Below are positions 40,810 through 48,443 of a DNA stretch of 64,000 nucleotides, one piece after another. The notes beneath the pieces were generated by a model. That model did no database searches. It was not told where the DNA came from and saw only the letters and a list, made by a program, of their open reading frames with translations. A program made the translations under genes and the position numbers. Where the stretch lies: NCBI RefSeq assembly GCF_012911005.2, contig NZ_WTVS01000026.1, positions 1-64,000 on the forward strand, written 5' to 3'. Source of the DNA: Aromatoleum toluolicum (GTDB lineage Bacteria; Pseudomonadota; Gammaproteobacteria; Burkholderiales; Rhodocyclaceae). Every line of letters starts with the position of its first letter. Position 1 is the first letter of the stretch.

Positions 40810-42137
40810 TCCTCATCGAAGCCTCTGCTGCGGCGGCGCATCGGCTGGCTCTCTTCGCGTGACCCCTGGTAGCTGCAGTCGGCGAACGATGTGTATTCGC
40901 CCAGCCATGTCAGCCGCACGTCGCCGATCTGGCCCTGCCGGTTCTTGCGGATCAGCACCTCGGCCGTGCCCTTGTCGGGCGAGTCGGGGTTATAGACCTC
41001 GTCGCGGTAGATCATCATCACGATGTCGGCGTCCTGCTCGATGGCGCCGGAGTCGCGCAGGTCGGAGAGCATCGGGCGCTTGTTCGGGCGTTCCTCGCAC
41101 TTGCGCGAGAGCTGCGACAGCGCGATGACCGGACAACCGAGTTCCTTGGCGAGCGCTTTCAAGCCGCGGCTGATCTGCTCGATCTCCGCGTTGCGGTTCG
41201 CGCCGTCGCCGGCCATGAGTTGCAGGTAATCGACCACGACCAGCGCAATCGGGTGCTTGCGCCGCACGCTCTGCGTTTTCGCGCGAATGTCGCTGATGCG
41301 CTGCGCGGGCTGGTCATCGATGTAGAGTCGCATCCCCTGTACGCGGCCCACTGCACCTGCGAAGCGGTCGTGATCGTCGGAAGTCATGCCGCCGCCGATG
41401 ATGCGGTCCAGCGCGACATGCCCAGCCGAGGCGAGCAGCCGGTCGGCCAGTTCCGTTTCGGCCATTTCCTGCGAGAAGGCGACGACGACGCCGCCGTGCG
41501 AAACGTTCGCGGCGATCTGCATCGCGAGCGCCGTTTTGCCCATCGCGGGACGCGCGGCGATCAGGACGAGGTTCCCGGCGCGCAGGCCGCGCAGCTTGGC
41601 GTCCAGATCCGCGAAGCCCGTCATCAGACCGTCGTTTCGGCCTTCCCACCGGGCGCCCATCTCGGGCATGTAGTCGCGCAGCACGTCGCCGATGAGCCTC
41701 GGGCCGCGGGTGACCGTGCCGTCGACCAGCTTCGACACCGCGGCAGCGGCGCTGGCGACGTGCTCGCGAATGTCGCCGTTGCCGTGCGCGAGGCTCGCGA
41801 TCTCGTCGGCTGCGGCGAGCAGTGCGCGGCGCGTGGCCTTGTCGCGCACCGTCGAGACGTGCGCCGGCAGCATGGCGAGGCTGTAGCCGTGTTCGGCGCA
41901 CTCGACCCAGTACGCCAGGCCGGCGCTATCCGATCGCCCCTTGAGCGTGTCGTCCAGCGATACCGGATCGACGGGGCGCCCCTGATGCCACGCCGCGAGG
42001 ATGGCGGAGAAGGCTTCGCGGTGCGACTCGACGGCGAAATGCTCGGGCAGCAACCCGGCGACGCGATCGGCCAGGATCTGGCCCTGCAGGCAGCAGCCGA
42101 TGATGGTTTGCTCGGCAGCGGGGGACGTGAGGCTCAT
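40806..42137 (-). CDS. dnaB: Replicative DNA helicase (DnaB family)
   Basis: 443 residues. The N-terminal domain (PAAEQTIIGCCLQGQILADRVAGLLPEHF) and the RecA-like C-terminal domain are both complete. Visible motifs are Walker A ARPAMGKTALA, Walker B ALVVVDYLQLM and DLRDSGAIEQDADIVMMIYRDE. It unwinds the fork during phage replication. It overlaps the preceding replication gene by four bases. Having its own DnaB and an adjacent loader-like gene, this phage resembles P22 rather than lambda. Confidence 0.93.
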   Translation of the reverse strand: MSLTSPAAEQTIIGCCLQGQILADRVAGLLPEHFAVESHREAFSAILAAWHQGRPVDPVSLDDTLKGRSDSAGLAYWVECAEHGYSLAMLPAHVSTVRDKATRRALLAAADEIASLAHGNGDIREHVASAAAAVSKLVDGTVTRGPRLIGDVLRDYMPEMGARWEGRNDGLMTGFADLDAKLRGLRAGNLVLIAARPAMGKTALAMQIAANVSHGGVVVAFSQEMAETELADRLLASAGHVALDRIIGGGMTSDDHDRFAGAVGRVQGMRLYIDDQPAQRISDIRAKTQSVRRKHPIALVVVDYLQLMAGDGANRNAEIEQISRGLKALAKELGCPVIALSQLSRKCEERPNKRPMLSDLRDSGAIEQDADIVMMIYRDEVYNPDSPDKGTAEVLIRKNRQGQIGDVRLTWLGEYTSFADCSYQGSREESQPMRRRSRGFDEE

Positions 42138-42871
42138 GCGGCCACCTCGTCGCGGTGGTACTTGCCCTCAACGACCTTGGCGAAGTTCTGCGGGCGCACC
42201 AGCCACTCCAAGTCCGCGACAAACGGGTCACGACCGGGTGCGCACTGCCCCCGACCGGTCAGGAACTCGGACTGCCCCACGTAGGCAAAGAAGCGACGCC
42301 ACCACTCCATGCGCTGCCGTTTCGCGTCTTCCCGCCACCGGGTGCGCAGAAGCGTTTTGCGCATCTCGTTCCACACCTTCACCGGTGTGCAGGTCGGCAA
42401 GAGCTCGTGGTAGGCAGCGATTATTTCTTGGTGCGGGCAAGGGTCGGCAGCGGGAACGCTGGCGACTACCAATGCGTTAGCATTGGTTAACTCTGTATCT
42501 GTATCTGTATCTAGAGCGTTAGTTTGCCGTTGCTGTAACGTTACATCGCCTGCAGCCTCCTTTTTCTTCCTCTCGCGATGCGCTGCAACCCGCGCTGCGC
42601 TTGAATCCGAGCGGAATTGTCGCTTATCCCACGCAACGGGGCATGCGTTCTCGTCGATCAGCCCTTTGGCCTGCAGGACACCCTTCGTGCGGGACCATTC
42701 GTCGCCAGAAATGCGAAGCTGAAACGCGACTTCTTCATCGTGTAACGTTACATCGCCGTTACTGCACTTGAGGCATAACAGCATGATGTAACGCCGCTGG
42801 TCGGCCTCGCTCAGCATCTGCACCTTCGGGTCGGTGGCGAACTCACCGTAGAGGCGGAACCAGTCCATCAT
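42134..42871 (-). CDS. Phage replication protein (winged-helix, primosome/loader-like)
   Basis: 245 residues. The N-terminus DWFRLYGEFATDPKVQMLSEADQRRYIMLLCLKC is the start of the replication-initiator/DnaT-like winged-helix group. A low-complexity linker (LDTDTDTEL) follows, then a C-terminal domain (WREDAKRQRMEWWRRFFAYVGQSEFLTGR) typical of helicase-loading phage proteins. It immediately precedes dnaB (ATGA overlap). The replication origin may lie inside this gene, as in lambda O, but I see no clear iterons. Confidence 0.8.
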   Translation of the reverse strand: MMDWFRLYGEFATDPKVQMLSEADQRRYIMLLCLKCSNGDVTLHDEEVAFQLRISGDEWSRTKGVLQAKGLIDENACPVAWDKRQFRSDSSAARVAAHRERKKKEAAGDVTLQQRQTNALDTDTDTELTNANALVVASVPAADPCPHQEIIAAYHELLPTCTPVKVWNEMRKTLLRTRWREDAKRQRMEWWRRFFAYVGQSEFLTGRGQCAPGRDPFVADLEWLVRPQNFAKVVEGKYHRDEVAA

Positions 42872-43047
42872 GTGAGCCCCCTGTCCCGCTCCATGCGCGC
42901 GACGCTATCCGGGCTGCGCTGATTGATCAGATCGCGCATGCGCGCCGCGTGTATGCGCCTCGCCTCGAATGTCGTCGCAGCGAGCAGAGCGACCTTTTCT
43001 GCGGCGATGCGGCGCTCGTGGAGGTAGTCACGAAGGCGGGCGAGCAT
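42868..43047 (-). CDS. Small basic phage protein
   Basis: 59 residues, one long basic helix pair (LRDYLHERRIAAEKVALLAATTFEARRIHAARMRDLINQR). The ATG at 43047 shares one base with the methylase stop and the gene ends in an ATGA overlap with the replication gene. No family recognised. Confidence 0.55.
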   Translation of the reverse strand: MLARLRDYLHERRIAAEKVALLAATTFEARRIHAARMRDLINQRSPDSVARMERDRGLT

Positions 43048-43976
43048 CACGCAGCTTCCATCGAATCAAACAGCCCGCCGTGCGTTTCGCGCGCCTGTCC
43101 GATGTTCTTGCATGCCTGCTTGAAGTACGCGGATTTCAGTTCCGATCCGACGAACTTGCGGCCCGTCTTGATCGCCATGTAGCCCGTGCTGCCGATGCCG
43201 CTGTAGGGGTCGAAGATCACATCACCCGGATTGCTCCACAGGTGTATGGCGCGCTCGATAAGGTCCAGCGCCATCGGGCAGACGTGGCGTTCGTCCTCGG
43301 CTTCGCGCGCCGCCTTGGCGTTCAGTGTGTTGCTGAAGTTGATGTCCATCCACACCGGCGAGGCGTAGCGACGCCACCGCTCATGCGACAGCGTGCCGTG
43401 TGTCGGCTCGTTCTCGCCGACGAAGTATTCGAGTCCGTTCTGGTGGGCGACCGGCTCCGGGTTCTCGCCGTCCTTGCGGAAGGCAAGCAGGTATTGCGGG
43501 ATGCCGGCGCGCGAGCGCGTCGAGTCCTTGCACAGCTGCTTGTGCATCAGCCCGAGCGCCTTGGTGCGCGTCGCCTCGATCAGCGGGTCTTTCCAGGCGC
43601 AATGCTCGGAATGGAAGATGAAGCCTTGTCGCGTGAAGGCGCGAATGATGTCGCCGCGGAAATCCTTGAGGCCGATGAACCCGTCGCGCTCTTTCATGGC
43701 CGGGATGTTCATCACGTCGACGCAGACGATGCGCCCCGGCATGGTCGCGCGATGCAGGCCAGCGACGAGGTAATCGAAGTGCTCGTAGAACTGCGCATCG
43801 CTGGCTGAATTGCCCATATCTCGGTCGCTGTTCGAGTACGTGTAGAGACTCGCGTAAGGGGGCGAAAAGATGCTCAGGTGCAGCGAGTTTTCCGGCAGCG
43901 CATTGACGACTTCGATGCAGTCCGCATTCCACAGCGTCCAGTTCTCGCCGCTGGCTTGATCCAGTACCTTGTTCAT
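43047..43976 (-). CDS. DNA methyltransferase (N4/N6-type)
   Basis: 309 residues. The catalytic motif is SPPY (IFSPPYASLYTYSNS), and the AdoMet-binding motif FDPYSGIGSTGYMAIKTGRKFVGSEL lies near the C-terminus. This is the order of the beta class, usually N4-cytosine or N6-adenine. No partner nuclease is in the prophage, so it is probably an orphan that shields phage DNA. The start at 43976 overlaps the helicase stop (ATGA). Confidence 0.9.
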   Translation of the reverse strand: MNKVLDQASGENWTLWNADCIEVVNALPENSLHLSIFSPPYASLYTYSNSDRDMGNSASDAQFYEHFDYLVAGLHRATMPGRIVCVDVMNIPAMKERDGFIGLKDFRGDIIRAFTRQGFIFHSEHCAWKDPLIEATRTKALGLMHKQLCKDSTRSRAGIPQYLLAFRKDGENPEPVAHQNGLEYFVGENEPTHGTLSHERWRRYASPVWMDINFSNTLNAKAAREAEDERHVCPMALDLIERAIHLWSNPGDVIFDPYSGIGSTGYMAIKTGRKFVGSELKSAYFKQACKNIGQARETHGGLFDSMEAA

Positions 43977-45349
43977 GCCGCCACCCCCATCCATGCCGGA
44001 ATCGCCATCGGGACGGATGGCTGATAGTTGGTCTTGTTGCGCAACGTCGCGCCGTGCAATGCCGCGGCGTTCAGGTCTTTCATGTGCGCAATCATGTTGT
44101 TGTACGTTTCTTCCGCCTCGCGCTCTTTGCGCTTGATGTTCGAGACGACCGCGCCTTCCGTTTCTGCGGTGATGACATGCACGTTCACCGGCCGCGTCTG
44201 CCCGAAACGCCAGCAGCGGCGGATCGACTGATAGAGCTGTTCGTAGGAGTCGGAGAGCCCGACGAATGCCATGTCGGCGCAGCGCTGCAGGTTCAGGCCC
44301 AGGCCGGCGATCTTCGGCTTGCTGACCATCACGCGATGCCGGCCCTCGAGGAATCCGACGATGGCCGACTCCTTGCGCTCGTCGCTGTCGCTGCCGGTCA
44401 CCTCGATGGCGTCAGGGATCGCCGCCGCAAGCTGGGCGCTCTCTTCGTTGAGGTTGCACCACACAAGGAACGGGCGATCGCTGGCGTTCACGATGTCCGC
44501 GCATGCCTTCACGCGGTCGCTGATGCTCTCGCGGCGCGCCTGCTGGCGCTCCTGCAGGGTTTGCGCTTCCAGCGCGAACAGGAAGCCGCTCGTGGCTGTT
44601 TGCACCTTGATGCAGTGCTCGTGCATCGCCAGCGGCGGCAGCACGAAGCCCTCATCCGAATAGCCGAGGTCGGACGGCTTGCGGATCATCACGGACCACG
44701 ATGCCATCCACTCCCAAAACGCCCGCTGTGCGTGACCCTTCACCCGCCATTTCGACGTGTCGCCGCCGTCGTGGGTGAAGTACATCGCCAGCATTTCGCT
44801 GCGCGTCATCACGCCAAGGAATTCCGCTTGCGTACCCAGCTCCATCACGTCGTTCGGGGCTGGCGTGGCGGACGAGCAGAGGCGGAACGGCGCCGCCTTG
44901 AACGCGTCAATCATCCAGGTGCTGTACGCGCCTGAGCTGTTTTTCAGGATCGAAGATTCATCCAGCGCGACCGCGCCGAACTGCTCGATGTGAAAGTTTT
45001 CCAGCCGCTCGTAGTTCGTCACCGTGATGCGCTTGGTGACACCGGCCTGATCCTTCGCATACGCCAGATCAATCCCGAACTTCTCAGCCTCGCGCACGAA
45101 CTGGTGCGCCACGGCCAGCGGCGCAGCGATCAGGCACTCGTGCGGCTGCTTGTCGGCCCACTCCATCTGCATCGGACCTTTGCCGATCCCGCAATCTGCG
45201 AACAGCGCAGCGCGCCCGCGGCGCAAGGCCCACCGAACCATATCCGCCTGGTGCGGGTACAGCATCGGATTCAGCGCAGGCACATGCGACAGGCCGGTAC
45301 TCGGGTCCGTCGTCGCCTTCTGCTTGAGGAATTCCGTGTAATCGTTCAT
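43973..45349 (-). CDS. SNF2/DEAD-like helicase
   Basis: 458 residues. It begins MNDYTEFLKQKATTDPSTGLSHVP, then YPHQADMVRWALRRGRAALFADCGIGKG (Q motif and Walker A). The Walker B variant is VALDESSILKN and motif III is LCSSATPAPND. The C-terminal lobe has VMVSKPKIAGLGLNLQRC and the arginine-finger motif QSIRRCWRFGQTRPV, diagnostic of the SNF2 group. GGAGA precedes the ATG. Phage genes of this type are often paired with a methylase, as here. Confidence 0.9.
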   Translation of the reverse strand: MNDYTEFLKQKATTDPSTGLSHVPALNPMLYPHQADMVRWALRRGRAALFADCGIGKGPMQMEWADKQPHECLIAAPLAVAHQFVREAEKFGIDLAYAKDQAGVTKRITVTNYERLENFHIEQFGAVALDESSILKNSSGAYSTWMIDAFKAAPFRLCSSATPAPNDVMELGTQAEFLGVMTRSEMLAMYFTHDGGDTSKWRVKGHAQRAFWEWMASWSVMIRKPSDLGYSDEGFVLPPLAMHEHCIKVQTATSGFLFALEAQTLQERQQARRESISDRVKACADIVNASDRPFLVWCNLNEESAQLAAAIPDAIEVTGSDSDERKESAIVGFLEGRHRVMVSKPKIAGLGLNLQRCADMAFVGLSDSYEQLYQSIRRCWRFGQTRPVNVHVITAETEGAVVSNIKRKEREAEETYNNMIAHMKDLNAAALHGATLRNKTNYQPSVPMAIPAWMGVAA

Positions 45350-45411
45350 GATTCTCCCGTTTCTCCGACGGCTCCCGAGGTGTTCGCGCACCGATGACGG
45401 AGCCGTTTTCA

Positions 45412-45588
45412 TTACCGCGCCACCAGCGCGCGGACCACGCCAGAGCCCGCGCGAGCGGCCCGGCGATTCGGGGCCATCGACCCCATCCAAAAGCTGAACC
45501 ACGCCCGCCACAGCACCAGCGGGTCGAAGGTCAGGCGCAGCGATGCCCGCGCGCGGTATTCGGCCAGAACCACGATCTCGGCAGTCAT
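45412..45588 (-). CDS. Small phage protein
   Basis: 58 residues from the ATG at 45588: MTAEIVVLAEYRARASLRLTFDPLVLWRAWFSFWMGS then a basic tail. The WxxWFxFW segment is amphipathic. It follows the membrane peptide gene by five bases; the ribosome site is weak. Function unknown. Confidence 0.5.
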   Translation of the reverse strand: MTAEIVVLAEYRARASLRLTFDPLVLWRAWFSFWMGSMAPNRRAARAGSGVVRALVAR

Positions 45589-45593
45589 GGCGA

Positions 45594-45719
45594 TCACCAG
45601 AACAGCCGTGCGGCCGTTTCGAGGCCAACGGCGACCGCCGCGACGACGACGCCGACCAGGACGAGGCAGGCCGCGAATTCGAGGGGCTTGAAGGGGTCTT
45701 CGTGATCGCGCTTGCTCAT
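45594..45719 (-). CDS. 41-residue single-span membrane protein
   Basis: ATG at 45719 follows a strong GGAGGTG and overlaps the cII-like stop (ATGA). The product is MSKRDHEDPFKPLEFAAC, then a Val/Ala-rich membrane span (LVLVGVVVAAVAVGL), then a short basic end. The signals make translation likely. Function unknown; early membrane peptides of phages sometimes affect superinfection or host proteases. Confidence 0.65.
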   Translation of the reverse strand: MSKRDHEDPFKPLEFAACLVLVGVVVAAVAVGLETAARLFW

Positions 45720-45991
45720 TCGTCACCTCCGATGTGGCGTAGTCCGTCGCGCGCCAGCACCTTCAGGGCGCGCAGTTTTTCAGCCGGGATCGTCACGCTG
45801 TCGCCGCCGACCTCGACGACCTTCAGCCCGAGCGATTCGAGGAACGCGCCCAGCTCTTCCAGCCGCAGGCCCCGCTCGCCCCTCCCGATCCGGGAAACGT
45901 GGCTTTCGTCGTGACCAATGGCGCGCCCGACCTCTTCGTTTTTCACGGACGCCAAGCGGCGCAGAATCAGGGTCTGCAGGGGGTCGGTCAT
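45716..45991 (-). CDS. CII-like transcriptional activator
   Basis: 91 residues. RRLASVKNEEVGRAIGHDESHVSRIGRGERGLRLEELGAFLESLGLKVV matches the lambda CII layout: a helix-turn-helix followed by a helix for tetramer formation. It is the second gene of the leftward operon after a tR1-like terminator, the cII position. In lambda, CII favours lysogeny by activating cI and int promoters. I did not find a TTGC-N6-TTGC repeat, so its target here may differ. Confidence 0.8.
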   Translation of the reverse strand: MTDPLQTLILRRLASVKNEEVGRAIGHDESHVSRIGRGERGLRLEELGAFLESLGLKVVEVGGDSVTIPAEKLRALKVLARDGLRHIGGDE

Positions 45992-46089
45992 CTCGTGGCC
46001 AGCGTGCCCGTGGTGTGGTCGCAGTTGCTCGCAGAATTTCGCGTGCGAATCTGCTGGAATCTGCGTGTAGCGCCCGCCATGCTGTCTCT

Positions 46090-46122
46090 AAGGAAAAGAA
46101 CGCCGACCCCACTCGGGGCCGG
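46090..46122 (-). terminator. tR1-like terminator between cro-like and cII-like genes
   Basis: Minus-strand GCCGGCCCC/GGGGTCGGC stem (one G-U pair), loop GAGT, followed by CGUUCUUUUCC. It sits in the 178-base gap after the cro-like gene. In lambda the same place holds tR1, which N-type antitermination overcomes. No N homologue is recognised here. Confidence 0.75.
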
Positions 46123-46169
46123 CGCAAGCCCGGAGGAGGCCGGGAGGGAGACAACGATGGAACGGGAGG

Positions 46170-46406
46170 TCATGCGGCACCTGATGGCGACGTTATGTCG
46201 GCACCTACGCCCTCGCTTGTGACGGGCGCTGCGTCGACTTGTGCAAGCAGGTTCGCCAGTTTCAGGGCGTCATCAGCGGAATCTGGCGCCTCTCCGCGCT
46301 CCCATCTTGAGATGCGAGGCTGGGGCGCGCCAATCTCATTCGCGATGCGCGTTTGCGAATAACCCGCGGCACGGAGGCGCAGGATGATTTCTTGTACGGT
46401 CGGCAT
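46170..46406 (-). CDS. Cro-like repressor
   Basis: 78 residues, single XRE-type helix-turn-helix (AGYSQTRIANEIGAPQPRISRWERGEAP). It is divergent from the repressor gene across the operator region. The promoter's -10 box ends only eight bases before the ATG, so the message is probably leaderless. It should bind the same ATACG-N4-CGTAT sites and favour lytic growth. Confidence 0.85.
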   Translation of the reverse strand: MPTVQEIILRLRAAGYSQTRIANEIGAPQPRISRWERGEAPDSADDALKLANLLAQVDAAPVTSEGVGADITSPSGAA

Positions 46407-46414
46407 GGATGCAC

Positions 46415-46455
46415 TCTATACGCATCCGTATAACTCAGTCAATACGCACGCGTTT
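46415..46455 (-). promoter_or_regulatory. pR-like promoter with two operators
   Basis: Minus-strand promoter TTGACT (46442-46437), 16-base spacer, TATAGA (46420-46415). Two operator-like dyads of form ATACG-N4-CGTAT lie at 46418-46431 (exact) and 46442-46455 (one mismatch). One covers the spacer and -10 edge, the other abuts the -35. Bound repressor would block cro. The same layout recurs at 49117-49158. Confidence 0.85.
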
Positions 46456-46479
46456 AATACGCTGTTGCATAGTGACGAT

Positions 46480-47094
46480 ATGAGCGCGCGAGACACAATT
46501 CGGGAGCTGGTAGAGCGGCGCAAGGAAAAAACCGGCCAATCGCTCACAGCTCAAGCCAGAGAGATGCTGATGACGCAGGCGACCCTGTATCGCATTATCA
46601 GCGGGGATATCCAGCACCCTAGCTATGACAAACTGAAGGTCATCGCCAAGTTCTATGGGTGCTCGGTTGAGGACTTGGAATCCGGCGCCGCCCTTGCGCT
46701 AGAGGCTCCTGCGGGCGAAAAGTCGGATAAGGCCCCACCGGAAAATGAGCCCCCATCTGGCGAATCCGTGAATTACGACACGGTCGTATCACCTTCGTCC
46801 AATTCCCCCGCGCACGAGCCTGTACCAGAATATGCCTCCCCCGCGATCACGTACGAGGTGATCCGGGATGTCGTAGCCGGGGCCCTGCGAGGGTTCGGGG
46901 TCAGCTACGAAGCCTTGGTCAATGACGAGCCTGCAGCCAGGCGGCGCATCGAAGCAATGCTGCGGACGGACAGCGCGGAAACGCCTGCGCCGCAAAGCTT
47001 GCGGATGCCCGCAGGAAGCAGGTTTGTTAAGTCCAGGGGCGGAATGATCTCAGATCGCAGATCTGGCGACAGGCGCAAAAAAGAAACCCGCTGA
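46480..47094 (+). CDS. CI-like prophage repressor without peptidase domain
   Basis: 204 residues. Residues about 2-65 form an XRE helix-turn-helix (SLTAQAREMLMTQATLYRIISGDIQHPSYDKLKVIAKFYG). The rest is a Pro/Ser-rich linker and a short helical C-terminus (EVIRDVVAGALRGFGVSYEALV). There is no S24/LexA peptidase motif, so RecA-driven self-cleavage is not expected. The start is the ATG at 46480, with no ribosome site, as for leaderless cI of lambda; upstream in-frame codons lie inside the operators. Confidence 0.8.
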   Translation: MSARDTIRELVERRKEKTGQSLTAQAREMLMTQATLYRIISGDIQHPSYDKLKVIAKFYGCSVEDLESGAALALEAPAGEKSDKAPPENEPPSGESVNYDTVVSPSSNSPAHEPVPEYASPAITYEVIRDVVAGALRGFGVSYEALVNDEPAARRRIEAMLRTDSAETPAPQSLRMPAGSRFVKSRGGMISDRRSGDRRKKETR

Positions 47095-47102
47095 ATGCGG
47101 GT
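47076..47102 (-). terminator. Terminator converging on the repressor gene
   Basis: ACCCGC/GCGGGT stem with a 5-base loop. On the minus strand it is followed by UUUCUUUUUU. The hairpin overlaps the repressor stop codon on the other strand. It would end the two-gene minus-strand transcript from 47750 before it runs into cI. Confidence 0.75.
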
Positions 47103-47200
47103 CGAGTGGGGATGCAGCGCGCCTGTGTCGGGGGGCTCTTCGGGGCCCCGCAGCCGTCTGGACGCAGACTACGTGGAGCGGGCACTCCGCGCCTGCATTT

Positions 47201-47443
47201 CTATGATTCGGGGCAGCCGTTGGCGATGTCGGAGGCCTTGCGGAACGACGACAGCAACGCCAGACCTTCGTCGCGCTGCATCACGCCGGCACGTCCAGAC
47301 AGGATCTCGCGCCCATCCGTAACGGCCGACCAATTCAGGCCGGAAATTCGCCCCGCTTTCGCCAGCGCAAGCAGTTCGCTCAGAACCTGCTCGCACTCTC
47401 TGGCGTTCCTGGACTGAATGCTGTAGAGGCGGGGCTTACGCAT
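47201..47443 (-). CDS. Small phage protein
   Basis: 80 residues starting MRKPRLYSIQSRNARECEQVLSELLALAKAGRISGLNWSAVTDG. The first part is helical, the second beta-like. It follows the coiled-coil gene and precedes a terminator, so the two form a short transcript expressed in the lysogen, by position. Not recognised. Confidence 0.6.
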   Translation of the reverse strand: MRKPRLYSIQSRNARECEQVLSELLALAKAGRISGLNWSAVTDGREILSGRAGVMQRDEGLALLSSFRKASDIANGCPES

Positions 47444-47489
47444 CGGCCTCGGCAGGGGCGGTACGGGACGAAGCAACCACAGGGGAATC

Positions 47490-47750
47490 CTAGATCAGCT
47501 TGACGAGCGCCGCGACCGCGCCTACAGCAACGACCATCATCGCGCCGAGTTTGATCGTGAGCTTGAGCTCGAGCTGCTCGATACGGTTTTCAAGGCGGTC
47601 GACGTCGGACTTGGTCGCGAGCTGCGTTTCGAGCGCTTCGGCGAAGACTTCCTTCTGCGCTTCGGCCATCGCCGAGGCCTGTTCGCGCGTGAGCCCGGCT
47701 TTTTCCAGCCGTTCTGCGTACTTCAGGGTATCAAAGGTGATCGTGCTCAT
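47490..47750 (-). CDS. DUF1640/CCDC90-like coiled-coil membrane protein
   Basis: 86 residues. Layout: ITFDTLKYAERLEKAGLTREQASAMAEAQKEVF, a coiled coil (VDRLENRIEQLELKLTIKL), then a C-terminal membrane anchor (MMVVAVGAVAALVKL). This small family is common in proteobacteria and their prophages; function unknown. It lies beside the repressor on the opposite strand, a common place for genes expressed from the prophage. Confidence 0.8.
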   Translation of the reverse strand: MSTITFDTLKYAERLEKAGLTREQASAMAEAQKEVFAEALETQLATKSDVDRLENRIEQLELKLTIKLGAMMVVAVGAVAALVKLI

Positions 47751-47981
47751 GGGTGAAGGATAGCACGGCGAAGATTCTGCTCATTACCCGAGGTCAAGGA
47801 TCAGGTCGGCGTGCCGCAAGGTGGGTGGCGGCCAATGGCAGGCATCTCATTGCCCCGAGTCTCCCATGTTTCGCCCATGACATTTGTCACGAGGGTAGCG
47901 TTACGATAATGCCATAGCCGTTTTGCCTTCACGACACTAGGGTACAGCCAAGCCCGCTGCATTGGGCATAAGGAGGATGAA
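47751..47981. other. Intergenic stretch upstream of the cargo cassette
   Basis: No supported gene. It lies between divergent transcripts, so both promoters should be here. A weak plus-strand candidate is TTGTCA (47884) with GATAAT (47905), but the 15-base spacer is short. A good AAGGAGG ribosome site ends it, just before the ATG at 47982. Confidence 0.4.
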
Positions 47982-48425
47982 ATGGCCATCATTGCATGCC
48001 CTGAATGTAGGAAGGACGTCAGCGACAAAGCAAAGCTCTGCCCGTCGTGCGGATATCGCATTCGAAAGTCGAAATTTCTTAAGGTACTCGCAACGTCGAT
48101 CATCGGAGGAGTTGCGATCCTCGTCGTTTCTGGCATTGCGGTCGGAAGAATGTCGAGCATCTCTGCTAAGAACGCCGTTCTGAATCGTATCGGAAACAAC
48201 CACGGCTCATCTGTCACTATTACGAAATACAGCGACAACAACCGCACCGGAGAGCATTACGTGTGCGGTGTCGCTGGCCGATGGGACGCCTCGACTGGAA
48301 AGCTCGATGCTCCGCAACTGTTCTTCGTAGTACAGAAAGGCTGGCTAAGCACTACAGAAAAGGCGTACATCCAAAGCGACCAGAACTTTTGGGATATCTA
48401 CTCGAAGATCGCACGATGTAGTTGA
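47982..48425 (+). CDS. Zinc-ribbon membrane protein (cargo gene)
   Basis: 147 residues. The N-terminus is a zinc ribbon (IACPECRKDVSDKAKLCPSCGYRI) followed by one membrane span (VLATSIIGGVAILVVSGIAVG) and an extracytoplasmic domain (about 65-147) with two Cys that could pair. Strong AAGGAGG upstream. Codon use is less GC-rich than in the surrounding phage genes. It is not a known phage function; I read it as lysogenic-conversion cargo. Confidence 0.8.
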   Translation: MAIIACPECRKDVSDKAKLCPSCGYRIRKSKFLKVLATSIIGGVAILVVSGIAVGRMSSISAKNAVLNRIGNNHGSSVTITKYSDNNRTGEHYVCGVAGRWDASTGKLDAPQLFFVVQKGWLSTTEKAYIQSDQNFWDIYSKIARCS

Positions 48426-48443
48426 AATACATGGAGATTCGCT

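Noticed and set aside
45992-46169. CII-binding repeat TTGC-N6-TTGC for a cI-establishment promoter
   Set aside because: One TTGC occurs near 46025 but no properly spaced second copy.
45988-46173. 61-codon frame between the cro-like and cII-like genes
   Set aside because: It spans the tR1-like terminator hairpin and lacks a ribosome site or natural-looking sequence.
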